Below are positions 18,534 to 30,077 of a stretch of DNA of 64,000 nucleotides, piece by piece. A program made the translations under genes and the position numbers. The first letter of the stretch is position 1. The number at the start of each line of letters is the position of its first letter. The notes below the pieces were generated by a model that saw only the letters and a list, made by a program, of their open reading frames with translations, was not told the DNA's origin and searched no databases. Origin of the DNA: Lederbergia wuyishanensis. Lineage in GTDB: Bacteria > Bacillota > Bacilli > Bacillales > Bacillaceae_C. The stretch covers positions 434,001 through 498,000 of the forward strand of contig NZ_JALIRM010000001.1 of NCBI RefSeq assembly GCF_022900255.1, read 5' to 3'.

Positions 18534-18825
18534 ATTGATGCGTGTGTGATACTTAGAATCTACAAACTAATAAAAGTAAATTTAGTAATTACTTTATTAA
18601 AAGTTTGGTCTGACATCCATTTACACATTTTATTTTAATTATTTAAAGTAATTGCTATGATGTTGAACGCTGATGAACATAAGCTTTCGAACTTTACTAT
18701 GTTATAAAATGTATAATATTTATACTTTCTGTATCATTCTCTATCCAAATAGTAATATTTTATTTATAATAGGAATTATGGTCTTTCGATTATATAAGGA
18801 AGCAACTCTGATGGAGGATCCTTTC

Positions 18826-19623
18826 ATGTTAAATAAAATAAATTTATGGAAAAGCTCAAGAAAAACACTTTCAATAGATGAGAGAATAGAACATGTGTTA
18901 AAACAGCCCATACCAAATCATATTGCCATCATTATGGATGGGAATGGTAGATGGGCAAAAAAACGGGCTTTACCCCGAATAGCAGGTCATCATGAAGGTA
19001 TGAGAGTAGTACGAAAAATTACGATGTTAGCTAATAAGCTTAATATTGATACGTTAACCCTTTATGCCTTTTCAACGGAGAATTGGAAACGTCCTAAACA
19101 GGAAGTAGATTATTTAATGGGATTGCCTGAGGAATTTCTTGGGAAATTTCTTCCTGAATTAATTGAAGAAAACGTAAAAGTTTGTATGATTGGCAATAAT
19201 AATAGAATTCCTGAACATACAAAACGTGCTGTTCAAAAAGCGATAGATAAAACTTCTTCTAATACAGGACTAAAGTTAAACTTTGCTTTAAATTACGGAG
19301 GCAGAGCAGAAATTCTTGAGGCAGTTAAGGAAATATCAAATGATGTAAGGAATGGGAAATTAATTGAAAGCGATATTGATGATGAGTGCTTTTCTAAATA
19401 TTTGATGACTCATAATCTTACAGATCCTGATCTCTTAATTCGCACAAGTGGGGAGCTGCGTATTAGCAACTTTATGCTTTGGCAAATTGCCTATTCTGAA
19501 TTATGGTTTACAGATGTGTTATGGCCAGATTTTAAAGAGGCGCATTTACTAGAGGCAGTTGAGGCATATCAGCGGCGTACAAGACGATTTGGAGGAATAC
19601 ATAGCGAGGAGTCACAGAAATGA
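18826..19623 (+). CDS. uppS: Undecaprenyl diphosphate synthase (cis-prenyltransferase)
   Basis: UppS makes the C55 lipid carrier for peptidoglycan and wall polymers. The catalytic Asp38 lies in HIAIIMDGNGRWAKKR, followed by RIAGHHEGM, the LYAFSTENWKRP motif and the C-terminal PDLLIRTSGELRISNFMLWQ. I chose the ATG at 18826 (265 residues), with GGAGG 8 nt upstream, because MLNKINLWK resembles the B. subtilis N-terminus; the frame is open far upstream but those residues are unlike the family. The stop overlaps cdsA (ATGA). Confidence 0.96.
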   Translation: MLNKINLWKSSRKTLSIDERIEHVLKQPIPNHIAIIMDGNGRWAKKRALPRIAGHHEGMRVVRKITMLANKLNIDTLTLYAFSTENWKRPKQEVDYLMGLPEEFLGKFLPELIEENVKVCMIGNNNRIPEHTKRAVQKAIDKTSSNTGLKLNFALNYGGRAEILEAVKEISNDVRNGKLIESDIDDECFSKYLMTHNLTDPDLLIRTSGELRISNFMLWQIAYSELWFTDVLWPDFKEAHLLEAVEAYQRRTRRFGGIHSEESQK

Positions 19624-20405
19624 AACAACGAATCATAACAGCCACGATATTGATTGCGATATTTTTACCAATTGCCATACTAGGTGGAATTCCTTTTCTT
19701 TTTCTTGCATACGTAATGGCATCGATTGGATTATATGAACTTTTTCAAATGCGAAAGCTCTCAATTTTTTCTTTTCATGGATTAATAGCACTTATTTTAC
19801 TGTGGATTTTCTTATTACCCAATCATTATTTTGACATAATTAATATTACTGGTCTTTCAAAAATTGAACTAGCTTTTGCAGCTGTACTACTATTTTTATC
19901 ATATACTGTAATTGTCAAAAATTATTTTTCGTTTGATGACGTAGGTTTTATACTTTTATCCGTTTTATATATAGGGATCGGGTTTTTCTATTTTGTGCAA
20001 ATTCGCGAGGAAGGACTAGTTTACCTTTTTTATGCTTTATTCGTTGTATGGGTAACAGATTCAGGTGCGTATTTTGTGGGAAGGAAATTTGGAAAACATA
20101 AATTGTGGCCAGATATTAGTCCGAATAAGACAATTGAAGGATTTTTTGGAGGAATTGCGTCAGGATTAATTGTAGCCATTTTATTCATTTTCTTTTCCAA
20201 CATTCAAATTCCTTTTTTACAATTGCTAATCGTTACGATTATTGTTTCTATTTTTGGACAAATGGGGGATTTAGCTGAATCTGCATTGAAAAGACATTAT
20301 AGCGTGAAAGATTCTGGTAATTTATTCCCAGGGCACGGAGGCATCCTAGATCGATGTGATAGTTGGTTATTTGTATTGCCCCTACTCCATTTTTTAATAT
20401 TTTAA
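19620..20405 (+). CDS. cdsA: Phosphatidate cytidylyltransferase (CDP-diglyceride synthase)
   Basis: CdsA converts phosphatidic acid and CTP to CDP-diacylglycerol, the branch point of phospholipid synthesis. The 261-residue protein has about eight membrane helices. The family signatures are present: VTDSGAYFVGRKFGKHKLWP with SPNKTIEGFFGG, and the C-terminal DLAESALKRHYSVKDSGNLF followed by PGHGGILDRCDS. It is translationally coupled to uppS and precedes dxr by 27 nt. Confidence 0.97.
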   Translation: MKQRIITATILIAIFLPIAILGGIPFLFLAYVMASIGLYELFQMRKLSIFSFHGLIALILLWIFLLPNHYFDIINITGLSKIELAFAAVLLFLSYTVIVKNYFSFDDVGFILLSVLYIGIGFFYFVQIREEGLVYLFYALFVVWVTDSGAYFVGRKFGKHKLWPDISPNKTIEGFFGGIASGLIVAILFIFFSNIQIPFLQLLIVTIIVSIFGQMGDLAESALKRHYSVKDSGNLFPGHGGILDRCDSWLFVLPLLHFLIF

Positions 20406-20432
20406 TTCAGATTTTTTTCAAGGAGCGAAATA

Positions 20433-21578
20433 ATGAAATACATAAGTTTGCTTGGTGCGACTGGTTCAATTGGTATACAAACTCTAGATGTTATACGCAA
20501 TAATCCAAATCACTTTAAACTAGTTGCCATTTCTGCGGGGAAAAATATAGGGCTTGTTAGGAAAATTCTGCATGAATTTAAACCGGAATTTGTCTCAGTA
20601 CAATATAAAGAGGATTATGAACGATTAAAAATTGAGTATCCACAAGAGATAACTTTTGGGTATGGGGCAGAAGGATTAATGGAAGCCGCCGTATATCATA
20701 AGTCAGATGTACTTTTAAATGCAGTGATCGGCAGTGTAGGTCTATTTCCAACATTACAAGCCATAAAAGCAAAAAAGACAATTGCGTTAGCTAATAAAGA
20801 AACATTAGTGACTGCAGGACATCTTGTTATGAGCATCGCTAAAGAAAATAATGTTCCTATAATACCAGTTGATAGTGAGCATTCCGCTATTTACCAATGC
20901 TTGCAAGGGGAAAAACTATCAAGTGTGAGAAGGCTGATCATTACAGCATCTGGCGGAAGTTTTAGAGATTATAGCCGCGAGGAACTTCAAAATGTGACAT
21001 TAGAACAAGCACTAAATCATCCAAATTGGTCAATGGGCTCCAAAATAACGATTGACTCTGCTACAATGATGAACAAAGGATTGGAAGTAATAGAAGCTCA
21101 CTGGCTATTTGACAAACCATATGAAAAAATAGATGTTCTTTTACACCGTGAGAGCATTATCCATTCCATGGTTGAATATGATGACAGCAGTATAATAGCT
21201 CAATTAGGAACACCAGATATGAGAGTACCGATTCAATATGCACTTACATATCCGGAAAGATATCATTTTCAAACAGACAATCGTCTAGATTTAGCTAAGA
21301 TTGGTCAGCTTCATTTTGAAGAAATGGATTTTAAAAGGTTTAGATGTTTAGAATTTGCTTATGAGGCCGGAAAAAGAGGGGGTACTTTGCCTACTGTACT
21401 AAATGCTGCAAATGAAGTAGCTGTACATGCATTTCTTTCAGGAAACATCTCTTTCCTAGCGATTGAAGATATGATTGAAAAGGCACTTACCCGGCATACT
21501 TATATTAAGAACCCAGATCTTTATACAATTCAAGAAGTTGATGCAGAAACACGGGGTTATGTTAACTCACTAGTTTAG
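20433..21578 (+). CDS. dxr: 1-deoxy-D-xylulose 5-phosphate reductoisomerase
   Basis: DXR makes 2-C-methyl-D-erythritol 4-phosphate, the committed step of the MEP isoprenoid pathway, feeding the UppS substrate. The 381-residue protein starts with the NADPH-binding [17 protein letters not shown]. It has the metal-binding [14 protein letters not shown] and the substrate region SGGSFRDY, then [20 protein letters not shown] and [13 protein letters not shown]. The ATG follows AAGGAGCG. It is in a uppS-cdsA-dxr-rasP-proS cluster as in B. subtilis. Confidence 0.97.
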   Translation: MKYISLLGATGSIGIQTLDVIRNNPNHFKLVAISAGKNIGLVRKILHEFKPEFVSVQYKEDYERLKIEYPQEITFGYGAEGLMEAAVYHKSDVLLNAVIGSVGLFPTLQAIKAKKTIALANKETLVTAGHLVMSIAKENNVPIIPVDSEHSAIYQCLQGEKLSSVRRLIITASGGSFRDYSREELQNVTLEQALNHPNWSMGSKITIDSATMMNKGLEVIEAHWLFDKPYEKIDVLLHRESIIHSMVEYDDSSIIAQLGTPDMRVPIQYALTYPERYHFQTDNRLDLAKIGQLHFEEMDFKRFRCLEFAYEAGKRGGTLPTVLNAANEVAVHAFLSGNISFLAIEDMIEKALTRHTYIKNPDLYTIQEVDAETRGYVNSLV

Positions 21579-21610
21579 TGAGAAGCTATTTCTAAAGGAG
21601 GTTGAGTCAT

Positions 21611-22873
21611 TTGAATACCGTTATTTCCTTTATCATAATATTTGGGGCTCTCGTATTTTTTCATGAACTGGGACATTTTATTTTTGCTAAGCGTGCCGGT
21701 ATACTTGTAAGAGAGTTCGCAATTGGGTTTGGTCCTAAAATTTTTTCATACAAAAAAGGTGAAACGATATATACAATACGTCTTTTGCCTATAGGTGGAT
21801 TTGTAAGAATGGCTGGGGAAGATCCTGATATACCGGAAATAAAACCTGGGCACCGGATCGCAATCCAATTTGATCATGGTGAAAAGGTAAATAAAATTAT
21901 CTTAACAGGTAAAAATCGTTTTCCAAATGTAAAAGTGATTGAAGTTGAAAAAGCCGATTTAGAACATCGCCTTATTATCCAAGGATATGAAGAAGGAGAG
22001 GAAGATCTTCTTCAAACATTTAACGTCTCTCGTGAAGCAATTGTGGTTGAAGACCAAGTAGAAACACAGATTGCTCCATGGGATCGACAATTTGCTTCAA
22101 AAAAATTAAGTGCAAGAGCTATGACTATTTTTGCTGGGCCATTGTTTAATTTTATTTTGGCAATTGTTGCCTTTACGTTGATAGGGATTATTCAAGGGGT
22201 ACCTTTAGAAGAAGCTAAACTTGGTAATGTGCTTTCAGATGGGGCAGCTCAAGAATCTGGATTGCAACAAGGAGATCTTGTATTAAGTATCGACGGTTCT
22301 GAAGTAAATACATTTACTGATATGACTAAGATTGTTAGAGCACATCCGGAAGAAGAGCTTGTTTTCACAGTTGAAAGAGACGGCAAAACTTTGGACATCC
22401 CAGTAACTCCAAAACGATTTGTTGAAGATGATAAAGAAATTGGCTTAATAGGAGTTCAATCATATTTAGATAAATCATTTTCAAAAGTCGCCCTGAGCGG
22501 TTTTATTGAAACCTATCATTGGACAATAAAAATTTTCCAATTGCTTGGACAATTGGTAGTGGGTAAATTTTCTATTGATATGCTTTCAGGACCAGTAGGG
22601 ATTTATAAATCTACAGAAGAAGTTGCAAAAGCTGGCATACTTTATTTAATGAAATGGACTGGTCTTTTGAGCATTAATTTAGGCATAATGAATTTATTGC
22701 CGATTCCTGCACTTGATGGTGGACGACTATTATTTTTCGGAGTTGAAGCTGTCAGAGGAAAACCTATCGACCGCCATAAAGAAGGACTGGTTCATTTTAT
22801 CGGCTTTGCACTTTTAATGGTGCTGATGATAGTTGTTACTTGGAATGATATTCAACGATTTTTTATTAACTAA
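21611..22873 (+). CDS. rasP: Site-2 intramembrane metalloprotease RasP/RseP
   Basis: RasP cleaves membrane anti-sigma factors and leftover signal peptides within the bilayer. The 420-residue protein shows the zinc motif HELGH at residues 18-22 in the first helix, a central PDZ domain (about 200-280, [16 protein letters not shown]), and the third zinc ligand region [16 protein letters not shown] chose the TTG at 21611, 8 nt after the AAAGGAGG site, over TTG 21602, which lies inside that site. The result MNTVISF matches the B. subtilis N-terminus as I remember it. Confidence 0.95.
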   Translation: MNTVISFIIIFGALVFFHELGHFIFAKRAGILVREFAIGFGPKIFSYKKGETIYTIRLLPIGGFVRMAGEDPDIPEIKPGHRIAIQFDHGEKVNKIILTGKNRFPNVKVIEVEKADLEHRLIIQGYEEGEEDLLQTFNVSREAIVVEDQVETQIAPWDRQFASKKLSARAMTIFAGPLFNFILAIVAFTLIGIIQGVPLEEAKLGNVLSDGAAQESGLQQGDLVLSIDGSEVNTFTDMTKIVRAHPEEELVFTVERDGKTLDIPVTPKRFVEDDKEIGLIGVQSYLDKSFSKVALSGFIETYHWTIKIFQLLGQLVVGKFSIDMLSGPVGIYKSTEEVAKAGILYLMKWTGLLSINLGIMNLLPIPALDGGRLLFFGVEAVRGKPIDRHKEGLVHFIGFALLMVLMIVVTWNDIQRFFIN

Positions 22874-22902
22874 TCAATGTACTAAAAGATGGGGTGCTAA
22901 GT

Positions 22903-24603
22903 TTGAGACAAAGTATGACATTAATTCCTACTCTTCGTGAGGTTCCAGCTGATGCGGATATTAAAAGTCATCAGCTCCTTCTTAGAGCGGGCTTTATTAG
23001 ACAAACTGCAAGTGGAGTTTATACATACATGCCACTTGCAAAAAGAACGTTAGATAAGATAGAGAGTATTATACGTGAAGAAATGGAGAATGCTGGTGCA
23101 GCTGAATTACTAATGCCTGCATTACAACCAGCTGAGTTGTGGCAAGAATCAGGCCGTTGGTTCACGTATGGCGATGAATTAATGCGTATGCATGATAGAC
23201 ATGGAAGAGATTTTGCGTTAGGGGCTACTCATGAGGAAGTAATTACAAGCATTGTAAATGATGATGTACAATCGTACAAGCGACTTCCACTTACACTTTA
23301 TCAAATTCAGACAAAGTTTAGAGATGAGAAAAGACCAAGATTCGGCTTATTACGTGGACGCGAGTTTATTATGAAGGATGCATACTCCTTTCATACTTCT
23401 GCTGAAAGCTTAGATGAAGTTTATAATAAAATGTATACTGCGTACATGAATATTTTTACTAGATGCGGTTTAGACTTTAGAGCAGTTTTAGCAGATTCAG
23501 GAGCAATTGGTGGTAAAGATACTCAGGAATTCATGGTTTTATCAGAAATTGGTGAAGATACTATAGCTTATTCCGATACTTCTGACTATGCTGCAAATAT
23601 TGAAATGGCTGAATGTGTTGTCGACTATAAGAGAACAACTGAGGAAGAAAATGAATTAGAAAAAATCTCTACTCCCAATCAAAAAACAATTGCTGAAGTA
23701 TCGTCATTTTTCAATGTAAATTCACAAAAATGCATTAAGTCACTAGTATTTAAAGTAGATGATGAGCCTGTTATGATACTAGTTCGCGGAGATCATGACG
23801 TCAATGATATAAAAGTTAAAAATGTATTAAATGCTAAATCTGTTGAGCTTTGCGATCACGAAGAAACGGAAGAAATATTAGGATGCCCTACTGGTTCTCT
23901 TGGCCCTGTCGGGGTTAATGGTAAATTGAAAGTATATGCAGATCATGCAGTAAAAGTTATGGTTAATGCTGTTTGTGGTGCTAATGAAGATGGCTATCAT
24001 TTCTCTAATGTGAATCCTGGAAGAGATTTTGAAGTTGATTTTTATGCAGACTTTAGATTTATTACCGAAGGAGATCCTTCTCCGGACGGACAAGGAAGAA
24101 TAAGATTTGCCCGCGGAATAGAAGTTGGCCATATTTTTAAACTAGGTACAAGATACAGTGAAGCGATGGATGCCAATTATTTAGACGAGAATGGGCGTGC
24201 CCAAAACTATATTATGGGTTGTTATGGTATTGGGGTTTCTCGTACGTTGTCTGCAATTGCCGAACAATTTAACGATGAAAATGGACTAGTTTGGCCTAAA
24301 AATATTGCTCCATATCATGTTCATTTAATCCCGGTAAATATGAAAGATGACGCCCAAGTCTCTCTAGCAGAAGAACTATATGAATTATGTAAAGCAAATC
24401 GATATGATGCTTTATTAGATGATCGTTCTGAAAGACCTGGTGTCAAATTCAAAGATTCTGACTTAATTGGTCTCCCAATCCGCGTAACGATTGGAAAAAG
24501 AGCTAGTGAAGGGATAGTAGAAGTAAAGGTAAGAAAAACTGGCGAATCGTTTGAAGTGGATAAAGCAAATTTGCTGCCATTAATTAACGATTTATTAAAA
24601 TAA
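22903..24603 (+). CDS. proS: Prolyl-tRNA synthetase (bacterial type with editing domain)
   Basis: ProS charges tRNA-Pro. The 566-residue class II enzyme has motif 2 around [19 protein letters not shown], an inserted YbaK-type editing domain (about residues 230-390), motif 3 in [14 protein letters not shown], and a C-terminal anticodon-binding domain. I chose the TTG at 22903 ([11 protein letters not shown]) with GGGGTG upstream; a GTG at 22894 falls inside that site. It follows rasP by 29 nt. A folded repeat separates it from polC. Confidence 0.96.
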   Translation: MRQSMTLIPTLREVPADADIKSHQLLLRAGFIRQTASGVYTYMPLAKRTLDKIESIIREEMENAGAAELLMPALQPAELWQESGRWFTYGDELMRMHDRHGRDFALGATHEEVITSIVNDDVQSYKRLPLTLYQIQTKFRDEKRPRFGLLRGREFIMKDAYSFHTSAESLDEVYNKMYTAYMNIFTRCGLDFRAVLADSGAIGGKDTQEFMVLSEIGEDTIAYSDTSDYAANIEMAECVVDYKRTTEEENELEKISTPNQKTIAEVSSFFNVNSQKCIKSLVFKVDDEPVMILVRGDHDVNDIKVKNVLNAKSVELCDHEETEEILGCPTGSLGPVGVNGKLKVYADHAVKVMVNAVCGANEDGYHFSNVNPGRDFEVDFYADFRFITEGDPSPDGQGRIRFARGIEVGHIFKLGTRYSEAMDANYLDENGRAQNYIMGCYGIGVSRTLSAIAEQFNDENGLVWPKNIAPYHVHLIPVNMKDDAQVSLAEELYELCKANRYDALLDDRSERPGVKFKDSDLIGLPIRVTIGKRASEGIVEVKVRKTGESFEVDKANLLPLINDLLK

Positions 24604-24629
24604 CAGTCATTGTAAAAAATTAAAATGCA

Positions 24630-24767
24630 GTTAAGTTGATTGGAGAAGAAGGTGCAAGACACCCGCGGGATAAGAGTATACCGGAGACCCCTTCGGCGCA
24701 GTAAGCGCCGAGGAGTCTCCGAACTCCCTGTGGAAAGCGAGTGCTCTAAGTGGAAAATCAACTTAAC
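24630..24767 (+). repeat. 138-bp folded dispersed-repeat element between proS and polC
   Basis: Perfect 12-bp terminal inverted repeats bound the element: GTTAAGTTGATT at 24630-24641 and AATCAACTTAAC at 24756-24767. Inside is a nested stem, CGGAGAC pairing with GTCTCCG, enclosing CGGCGC pairing with GCGCCG. The interior is far more GC-rich than the surroundings. The phrase GTTGATTGGAG...GGAAAATCAAC resembles a dispersed repeat I recall from many Bacillaceae genomes. There is no coding capacity. It may act as an attenuator or mRNA-stability element. Confidence 0.82.
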
Positions 24768-24791
24768 GGTTAACAAAGTCAAATAATAAAT

Positions 24792-24820
24792 AATAGGTAC
24801 CTATTTGGGTACCTTCTTCA
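24792..24820 (+). terminator. Hairpin just upstream of polC
   Basis: AGGTACC (24795-24801) pairs with GGTACCT (24808-24814), followed by a weak T-rich tail. The left arm is also part of the 14-bp palindrome AATAGGTACCTATT. It could be a weak terminator of the proS transcript, directly before the polC ribosome site. Confidence 0.5.
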
Positions 24821-24832
24821 TTGGAGGCAGAT

Positions 24833-27800
24833 ATGGCAATGAATTCCGCCGAAAAAAGAGAGAGATTTCAGTTGCTACTGCAACAACTCAGTTTAACTGA
24901 TGATGCATTTATTCAATATTTTTATAATGCAGAAATTACAAAGCTTATCATTGATCGATCTCAAAAGAAATGGCATTTTTCCTTCATGTTTGAAAAAATA
25001 ATTCCGCATAATGTGTTTTCTACGTTTTCAAATCATCTTCAAAAATCTTTTCAACATATTGCTTCTGTTAGTTTTGTAGTAGAAACACAGGATGCAGATA
25101 CTGTTCCTACTGAACAACTAATATTAGATTATTGGAATGCATGTGTTAAGGAAATAGATGGCATATCTCCAATGCTATTAATCTTATTAAACGAACAATC
25201 TCCTAAAATAAATGGAAATAAAATGATTATTCGTGCACGAAATCACACAGAAGCAGAGACTTTAAAAGTAAAATATGGTGGAATCATAGTTAATATATAC
25301 AAGAGTTTTGGTTTTCCTCAGCTCCAATTTGATACAGAAGTAAACGAGGAGCAACAATCTGAAGAAGTCCAAAGAATCATAGAAGCAAATCGAAAAGAAG
25401 ATGAGGAACGGGCTAGACAAGCTGTTGTAGATATGCAACGTACGGATGCTGAAAAAGAGAAAAGTAATGGGGAAACCGTTGGTCCACTTACGATTGGCCT
25501 CACCATTAAAAACGATGATGAAATTAAGAAGATTGAAGAAATTATTGATGAAGAAAGAAGAATCGCGGTAGAAGGATATATTTTTGATGCAGAAGTAAGA
25601 GAACTAAGAAGTGGACGTTCCCTATTGACATTTAAGATGACCGACTATTCGGATTCCATTTTAGTAAAAATGTTTTCAAGAGATAAAGAAGATGCTGAAA
25701 TGCTGAATTTGGTAAAGAAGGGAATGTGGGTGAAGGTAAGAGGGAGCGTACAAAATGATACATTTGTCCGCGACCTAGTCATGATAGCTAATGATATTAA
25801 TGAAGTAAAACCAAAGACACGATTAGATTTAGCAGAAGATGGTGCTAAACGTGTAGAATTGCATCTTCATTCTCCTATGAGTCAAATGGATGCAATAACT
25901 TCAATATCAAGCTACGTTGCTCAAGCGAAAAAATGGGGACATAAAGCAATAGCGATTACAGATCATGCGGGTGTACAATCTTTTCCCGAAGCATATAGTG
26001 CAGGGAAAAAAAATGACATAAAAATTCTTTATGGATTAGAGGCTAATTTAATCAATGATGGTGTACCAATTGCTTATAATAGTGACCACAGACTTCTTGA
26101 AACTGCCGAATATATCGTTTTTGACGTGGAAACAACAGGGCTTTCTGCTATTTACGACACGATTATAGAACTTGCAGCGGTCAAAATAAGAGATGGTGAA
26201 GTAGTCGACAAGTTCGAGAGCTTTGCCAATCCACACCATCCTCTATCAGCGACTACTATTGAATTGACTGGAATAACAGATGATATGGTAAGTGACGCAC
26301 CAGAAGTAGAAGAAATGCTACAGAAATTTTACGAATGGTCGGAAGACGCTATATACGTAGCTCATAATGCAACATTTGATATGGGGTTTTTAAACACTGG
26401 ATTCCAAAAGATTGGAATTGGAAAATCTAAGAACCCTGTTATAGATACGTTAGAGCTTGCTAGATTTTTATATCCCGAATTTAAGAACCACCGCTTAAAT
26501 ACTTTGGCTAAAAAGTTTGATATAGAATTGACCCAGCATCACCGTGCTATTTATGATGCTGAGGCTACAGGATTTTTATTTTTGAAAATGTTAAAGGATG
26601 CTAAAGAAAAAGGCATAGAATATCATGATCAATTTAATGATTATATGGGTGAAGGTGATGCCTATAAGCGGGCAAGACCGAGCCATTGTACATTGCTTGC
26701 AAAAAATGATATTGGCTTGAAAAATATATTTAAGCTTGTTTCTATTTCTCATCTAAACTATTTTTACCGCGTTCCTAGAATTCCTAGGTCTGTTCTTGAA
26801 AAATATAGAGATGGGATTTTGATAGGATCAGGTTGTGATAAAGGTGAAGTTTTCGAAGCAATGATGCAAAAAGGGCAGGCTGAAGCTGAGAAAGCTGCTG
26901 CTTTTTATGATTATTTAGAAGTTCATCCTAAATCTGTTTACGCTCCATTAATAGAAATGGAGCTAGTAAGAGATGAAAGTGATTTAAAAGATATCATTAA
27001 AAATATCGTAAACATGGGTGAGAAGTTGAATATTCCAGTGGTCGCGACTGGAAATGTCCATTATTTAAACGAAGAGGATAAAATTTACCGCAAAATATTA
27101 ATTTCATCTCAGGGTGGCGCAAATCCTTTAAATAGGCATGAATTGCCAGATGTCCATTTCAGAACAACAAATGACATGCTTTCAGAATTTGCCTTTTTAG
27201 GAAAAGAGCAAGCTCGGAAGATTGTTGTTGAAAACTCAAATTTAATTGCGGATATGATTGACAACATTAAACCTATTAAAGACGATCTATATACTCCAAA
27301 AATTGAAGGTGCTGAAGAAGAAATCAGGACAATGAGCTATGAGAGAGCAAAAAGCATCTACGGTGATCCACTCCCTGATCTTATTGAAGCACGCTTAGAA
27401 AAAGAATTAAAAAGTATCATTGGACATGGTTTTGCTGTTATCTATCTCATTTCACATAAGCTTGTTAAAAAATCATTGGATGATGGCTACTTGGTAGGTT
27501 CCAGAGGATCAGTTGGATCATCTTTTGTTGCAACAATGACTGAAATTACTGAAGTAAATCCAATGCCTCCTCATTATGTTTGTCCGAATTGTAAGCATTC
27601 GGAGTTTTTCGATGATGGATCGGTTGGTTCGGGATTTGATTTGCCTGATAAGGATTGTATTCAATGTGGTACTGCATACAAAAAAGATGGTCACGATATA
27701 CCATTTGAAACATTTCTTGGCTTTAAGGGAGATAAGGTACCAGATATCGATTTAAATTTTTCAGGTGAATATCAGCCTCATGCACACAACTATACAAAGG

Positions 27801-29161
27801 TACTCTTTGGAGAAGATTATGTTTATCGTGCTGGTACAATAGGAACCGTCGCAGAAAAAACTGCTTTTGGTTATGTTAAGGGATATGCTCAAGATAATAA
27901 CCTTCATTTAAGAAATGCTGAAGTTGATCGCTTAGTTCAGGGGTGTACAGGGGTTAAGAGAACGACAGGACAGCATCCAGGCGGAATAATTGTTGTTCCA
28001 GATGATATGGAAATTTTCGATTTTTCACCAATTCAATATCCTGCCGACGATAGTGATTCTGAGTGGAAAACAACCCATTTTGATTTTCATTCCATACATG
28101 ACAATTTATTAAAACTGGATATTCTTGGTCACGATGATCCGACTGTTATAAGAATGCTTCAAGATTTAAGTGGAATCGATCCTAAAACAATTCCAACTGA
28201 TGACCCAGAAGTTATGAAAATCTTTAGCGGAACTGAATCCCTTGGGGTAACTGAAGAGCAAATAATGTGTAAAACGGGGACACTGGGTATTCCTGAATTT
28301 GGTACTAGATTTGTTCGACAAATGTTAGAAGATACAAAACCAACTACCTTTTCAGAACTTGTTCAAATCTCGGGCCTGTCACATGGTACTGACGTATGGC
28401 TTGGGAATGCACAAGAACTTATTCAAAATAAAACATGTACATTATCAGAAGTTATTGGCTGTCGTGACGATATTATGGTTTATTTGATATACCAAGGGCT
28501 GGAGCCTTCACTTGCATTTAAAATCATGGAATCTGTTCGTAAAGGGAAAGGACTTACTCCTGAATGGGAAGATGACATGAGGAAGAATAATGTTCCCGAA
28601 TGGTATATTGATTCGTGTAAAAAAATCAAATATATGTTTCCTAAGGCGCATGCAGCTGCATATGTATTGATGGCTGTAAGAATTGCTTATTTTAAAGTGC
28701 ATCATCCTTTGTTTTATTACGCTGCTTACTTTACCGTAAGGGCAGAAGATTTTGATTTGGAAGCTATGGTTAGAGGTTCCCAAACAATTCGAGCAAGAAT
28801 TGAAGAAATCAATATGAAGGGTCTTGACGCATCTCCGAAAGAAAAGAGTTTACTTACAGTATTGGAGCTTGCACTGGAAATGAGTGAAAGAAATTTTAAA
28901 TTTAAGCGGGTCGATCTATATAGATCAAGTGCTACTCAATTTATTATTGATGGAGACGCGTTAATCCCTCCATTTAACTCTATACCAGGTCTAGGAACTA
29001 ATGCTGCGTTAAACATAGTTAAAGCAAGAGAAAACGGTGAATTCTTATCAAAAGAGGATTTACAGCAAAGAGGAAAAGTTTCTAAGACTATTATTGAATA
29101 CCTAGAAAAACATGGTTGCTTAGAATCTTTGCCTGATCAAAACCAGTTATCATTGTTTTAG
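24833..29161 (+). CDS. polC: DNA polymerase III PolC-type alpha subunit
   Basis: PolC is the main replicative polymerase of low-GC Gram-positives, with built-in 3'-5' proofreading. The roughly 1440-residue protein shows an N-terminal domain, an OB fold, and a PHP region ([30 protein letters not shown]). It then has the DEDDh exonuclease ([20 protein letters not shown] ... [12 protein letters not shown]). The zinc-binding [14 protein letters not shown] lies before the palm residues ([16 protein letters not shown]), and the helix-hairpin-helix end has [15 protein letters not shown]. Start: ATG 24833 is 5 nt after GGAGG and ATG 24839 is 11 nt after; either is possible. The TTG at 24821 overlaps the ribosome site and is rejected. 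Confidence 0.97.
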   Translation: MAMNSAEKRERFQLLLQQLSLTDDAFIQYFYNAEITKLIIDRSQKKWHFSFMFEKIIPHNVFSTFSNHLQKSFQHIASVSFVVETQDADTVPTEQLILDYWNACVKEIDGISPMLLILLNEQSPKINGNKMIIRARNHTEAETLKVKYGGIIVNIYKSFGFPQLQFDTEVNEEQQSEEVQRIIEANRKEDEERARQAVVDMQRTDAEKEKSNGETVGPLTIGLTIKNDDEIKKIEEIIDEERRIAVEGYIFDAEVRELRSGRSLLTFKMTDYSDSILVKMFSRDKEDAEMLNLVKKGMWVKVRGSVQNDTFVRDLVMIANDINEVKPKTRLDLAEDGAKRVELHLHSPMSQMDAITSISSYVAQAKKWGHKAIAITDHAGVQSFPEAYSAGKKNDIKILYGLEANLINDGVPIAYNSDHRLLETAEYIVFDVETTGLSAIYDTIIELAAVKIRDGEVVDKFESFANPHHPLSATTIELTGITDDMVSDAPEVEEMLQKFYEWSEDAIYVAHNATFDMGFLNTGFQKIGIGKSKNPVIDTLELARFLYPEFKNHRLNTLAKKFDIELTQHHRAIYDAEATGFLFLKMLKDAKEKGIEYHDQFNDYMGEGDAYKRARPSHCTLLAKNDIGLKNIFKLVSISHLNYFYRVPRIPRSVLEKYRDGILIGSGCDKGEVFEAMMQKGQAEAEKAAAFYDYLEVHPKSVYAPLIEMELVRDESDLKDIIKNIVNMGEKLNIPVVATGNVHYLNEEDKIYRKILISSQGGANPLNRHELPDVHFRTTNDMLSEFAFLGKEQARKIVVENSNLIADMIDNIKPIKDDLYTPKIEGAEEEIRTMSYERAKSIYGDPLPDLIEARLEKELKSIIGHGFAVIYLISHKLVKKSLDDGYLVGSRGSVGSSFVATMTEITEVNPMPPHYVCPNCKHSEFFDDGSVGSGFDLPDKDCIQCGTAYKKDGHDIPFETFLGFKGDKVPDIDLNFSGEYQPHAHNYTKVLFGEDYVYRAGTIGTVAEKTAFGYVKGYAQDNNLHLRNAEVDRLVQGCTGVKRTTGQHPGGIIVVPDDMEIFDFSPIQYPADDSDSEWKTTHFDFHSIHDNLLKLDILGHDDPTVIRMLQDLSGIDPKTIPTDDPEVMKIFSGTESLGVTEEQIMCKTGTLGIPEFGTRFVRQMLEDTKPTTFSELVQISGLSHGTDVWLGNAQELIQNKTCTLSEVIGCRDDIMVYLIYQGLEPSLAFKIMESVRKGKGLTPEWEDDMRKNNVPEWYIDSCKKIKYMFPKAHAAAYVLMAVRIAYFKVHHPLFYYAAYFTVRAEDFDLEAMVRGSQTIRARIEEINMKGLDASPKEKSLLTVLELALEMSERNFKFKRVDLYRSSATQFIIDGDALIPPFNSIPGLGTNAALNIVKARENGEFLSKEDLQQRGKVSKTIIEYLEKHGCLESLPDQNQLSLF

Positions 29162-29242
29162 GGAATTTGTATGATTTGCATATACTTGACGGATATGGTA
29201 TATTTTTAATGGAAATACTATGAATAACTCTCTGTTGACAAA

Positions 29243-29272
29243 AAAGAGTGGGCATCCCCCACTCTTTCGTAT
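29243..29272 (+). terminator. Strong hairpin between polC and rimP
   Basis: AAAGAGTGGG pairs perfectly with CCCACTCTTT (10 bp) around a 5-nt loop. The plus-strand tail (CGTATTGTTCT) is only moderately T-rich, while the minus strand has a run of T directly after the hairpin. It probably ends polC transcripts, with some efficiency in either direction. Confidence 0.65.
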
Positions 29273-29408
29273 TGTTCTAAAGAAAAACAGAAGAGGCCAA
29301 CATCTAGACAAATCAGCAAGTGGTTATGACTTACAGTTATATAAAAACCTAGTTATCGATTTCAATCCCAAAAACAAAACTATTGAAACTCTCATCATGG
29401 AGGTCATT

Positions 29409-29876
29409 ATGAGTAAGGTAACAGAAATCGTTGAAGAACTCGTAACTCCTATCTTAGAAGATATGAAGCTTGAACTTGTCGATATTGAGTATGTAAAAGA
29501 GGGGAAAAACTGGTTCCTCCGCATATTTATTGATAAGGAAAATGGTATAGACATTGAAGAGTGCGGTATTGTTAGTGAAAGACTAAGTCTAATATTAGAT
29601 GAAATCGATCCGATACCTCATAATTACTTTTTGGAAGTTTCATCTCCAGGTGCAGAACGGCCATTGAAAAAAGAATCTGATTTTAGATCTGCAATTGGTA
29701 AGAATGTCAATCTCAAAACGTATGAACCAATTGACGGTGAAAAAACGTTTGAAGGTAAGCTTATAGATTTTAATGAAGGAACGATTACACTTGAAATGAA
29801 AATCAAAACACGGGTTAAGACGATTGAAATTCCATTAGATAAAATCGCTAAAGCGAGACTAGCCGTCGTTTTTTAA
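29409..29876 (+). CDS. rimP: Ribosome maturation factor RimP
   Basis: RimP assists 30S subunit maturation. The 155-residue protein has the expected two domains, with family phrases [20 protein letters not shown] and [16 protein letters not shown]. The ATG at 29409 has a GGAGG site at 29399-29403 and matches the usual length. The frame is open upstream to 29220, but that extension crosses the hairpin at 29243 and is not family-like. It heads the rimP-nusA-infB translation operon. Confidence 0.95.
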   Translation: MSKVTEIVEELVTPILEDMKLELVDIEYVKEGKNWFLRIFIDKENGIDIEECGIVSERLSLILDEIDPIPHNYFLEVSSPGAERPLKKESDFRSAIGKNVNLKTYEPIDGEKTFEGKLIDFNEGTITLEMKIKTRVKTIEIPLDKIAKARLAVVF

Positions 29877-30077
29877 AAAGACTTAGTTGTGGACAGTAGT
29901 TAAGGGCATACTCCTTTAGGAAAATGTACCAGTGATACTTAATATGTGCTTCAAAGCTACACATCTGTTCGCTGAATGCGAGAGCTTGGAACTGAAATCA
30001 CAATATGATTTTAGGGCCTAAAATAAATGTTTGAATCATACAAAGGTAAAAAGTGAATTAAAGGGGATGACCATCAA

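Larger units (their letters stand above)
18234..18825 (+). other. frr-uppS intergenic region (592 nt)
   Basis: This long space holds the frr terminator and an inverted-repeat element at 18468-18533. It also has strings such as AAAAGAGCGGAAAG and ACTTGCGCC that resemble degraded Bacillaceae dispersed repeats. An open frame upstream of uppS (from 18673) is A/T-rich and lacks similarity to the known N-terminus, so I do not count it. A uppS promoter is expected but none is convincing. Confidence 0.6.

Noticed and set aside
29220-29408. N-terminal extension of RimP
   Set aside because: It would read through the 29243-29272 hairpin and does not match RimP; ATG 29409 has a proper ribosome site.
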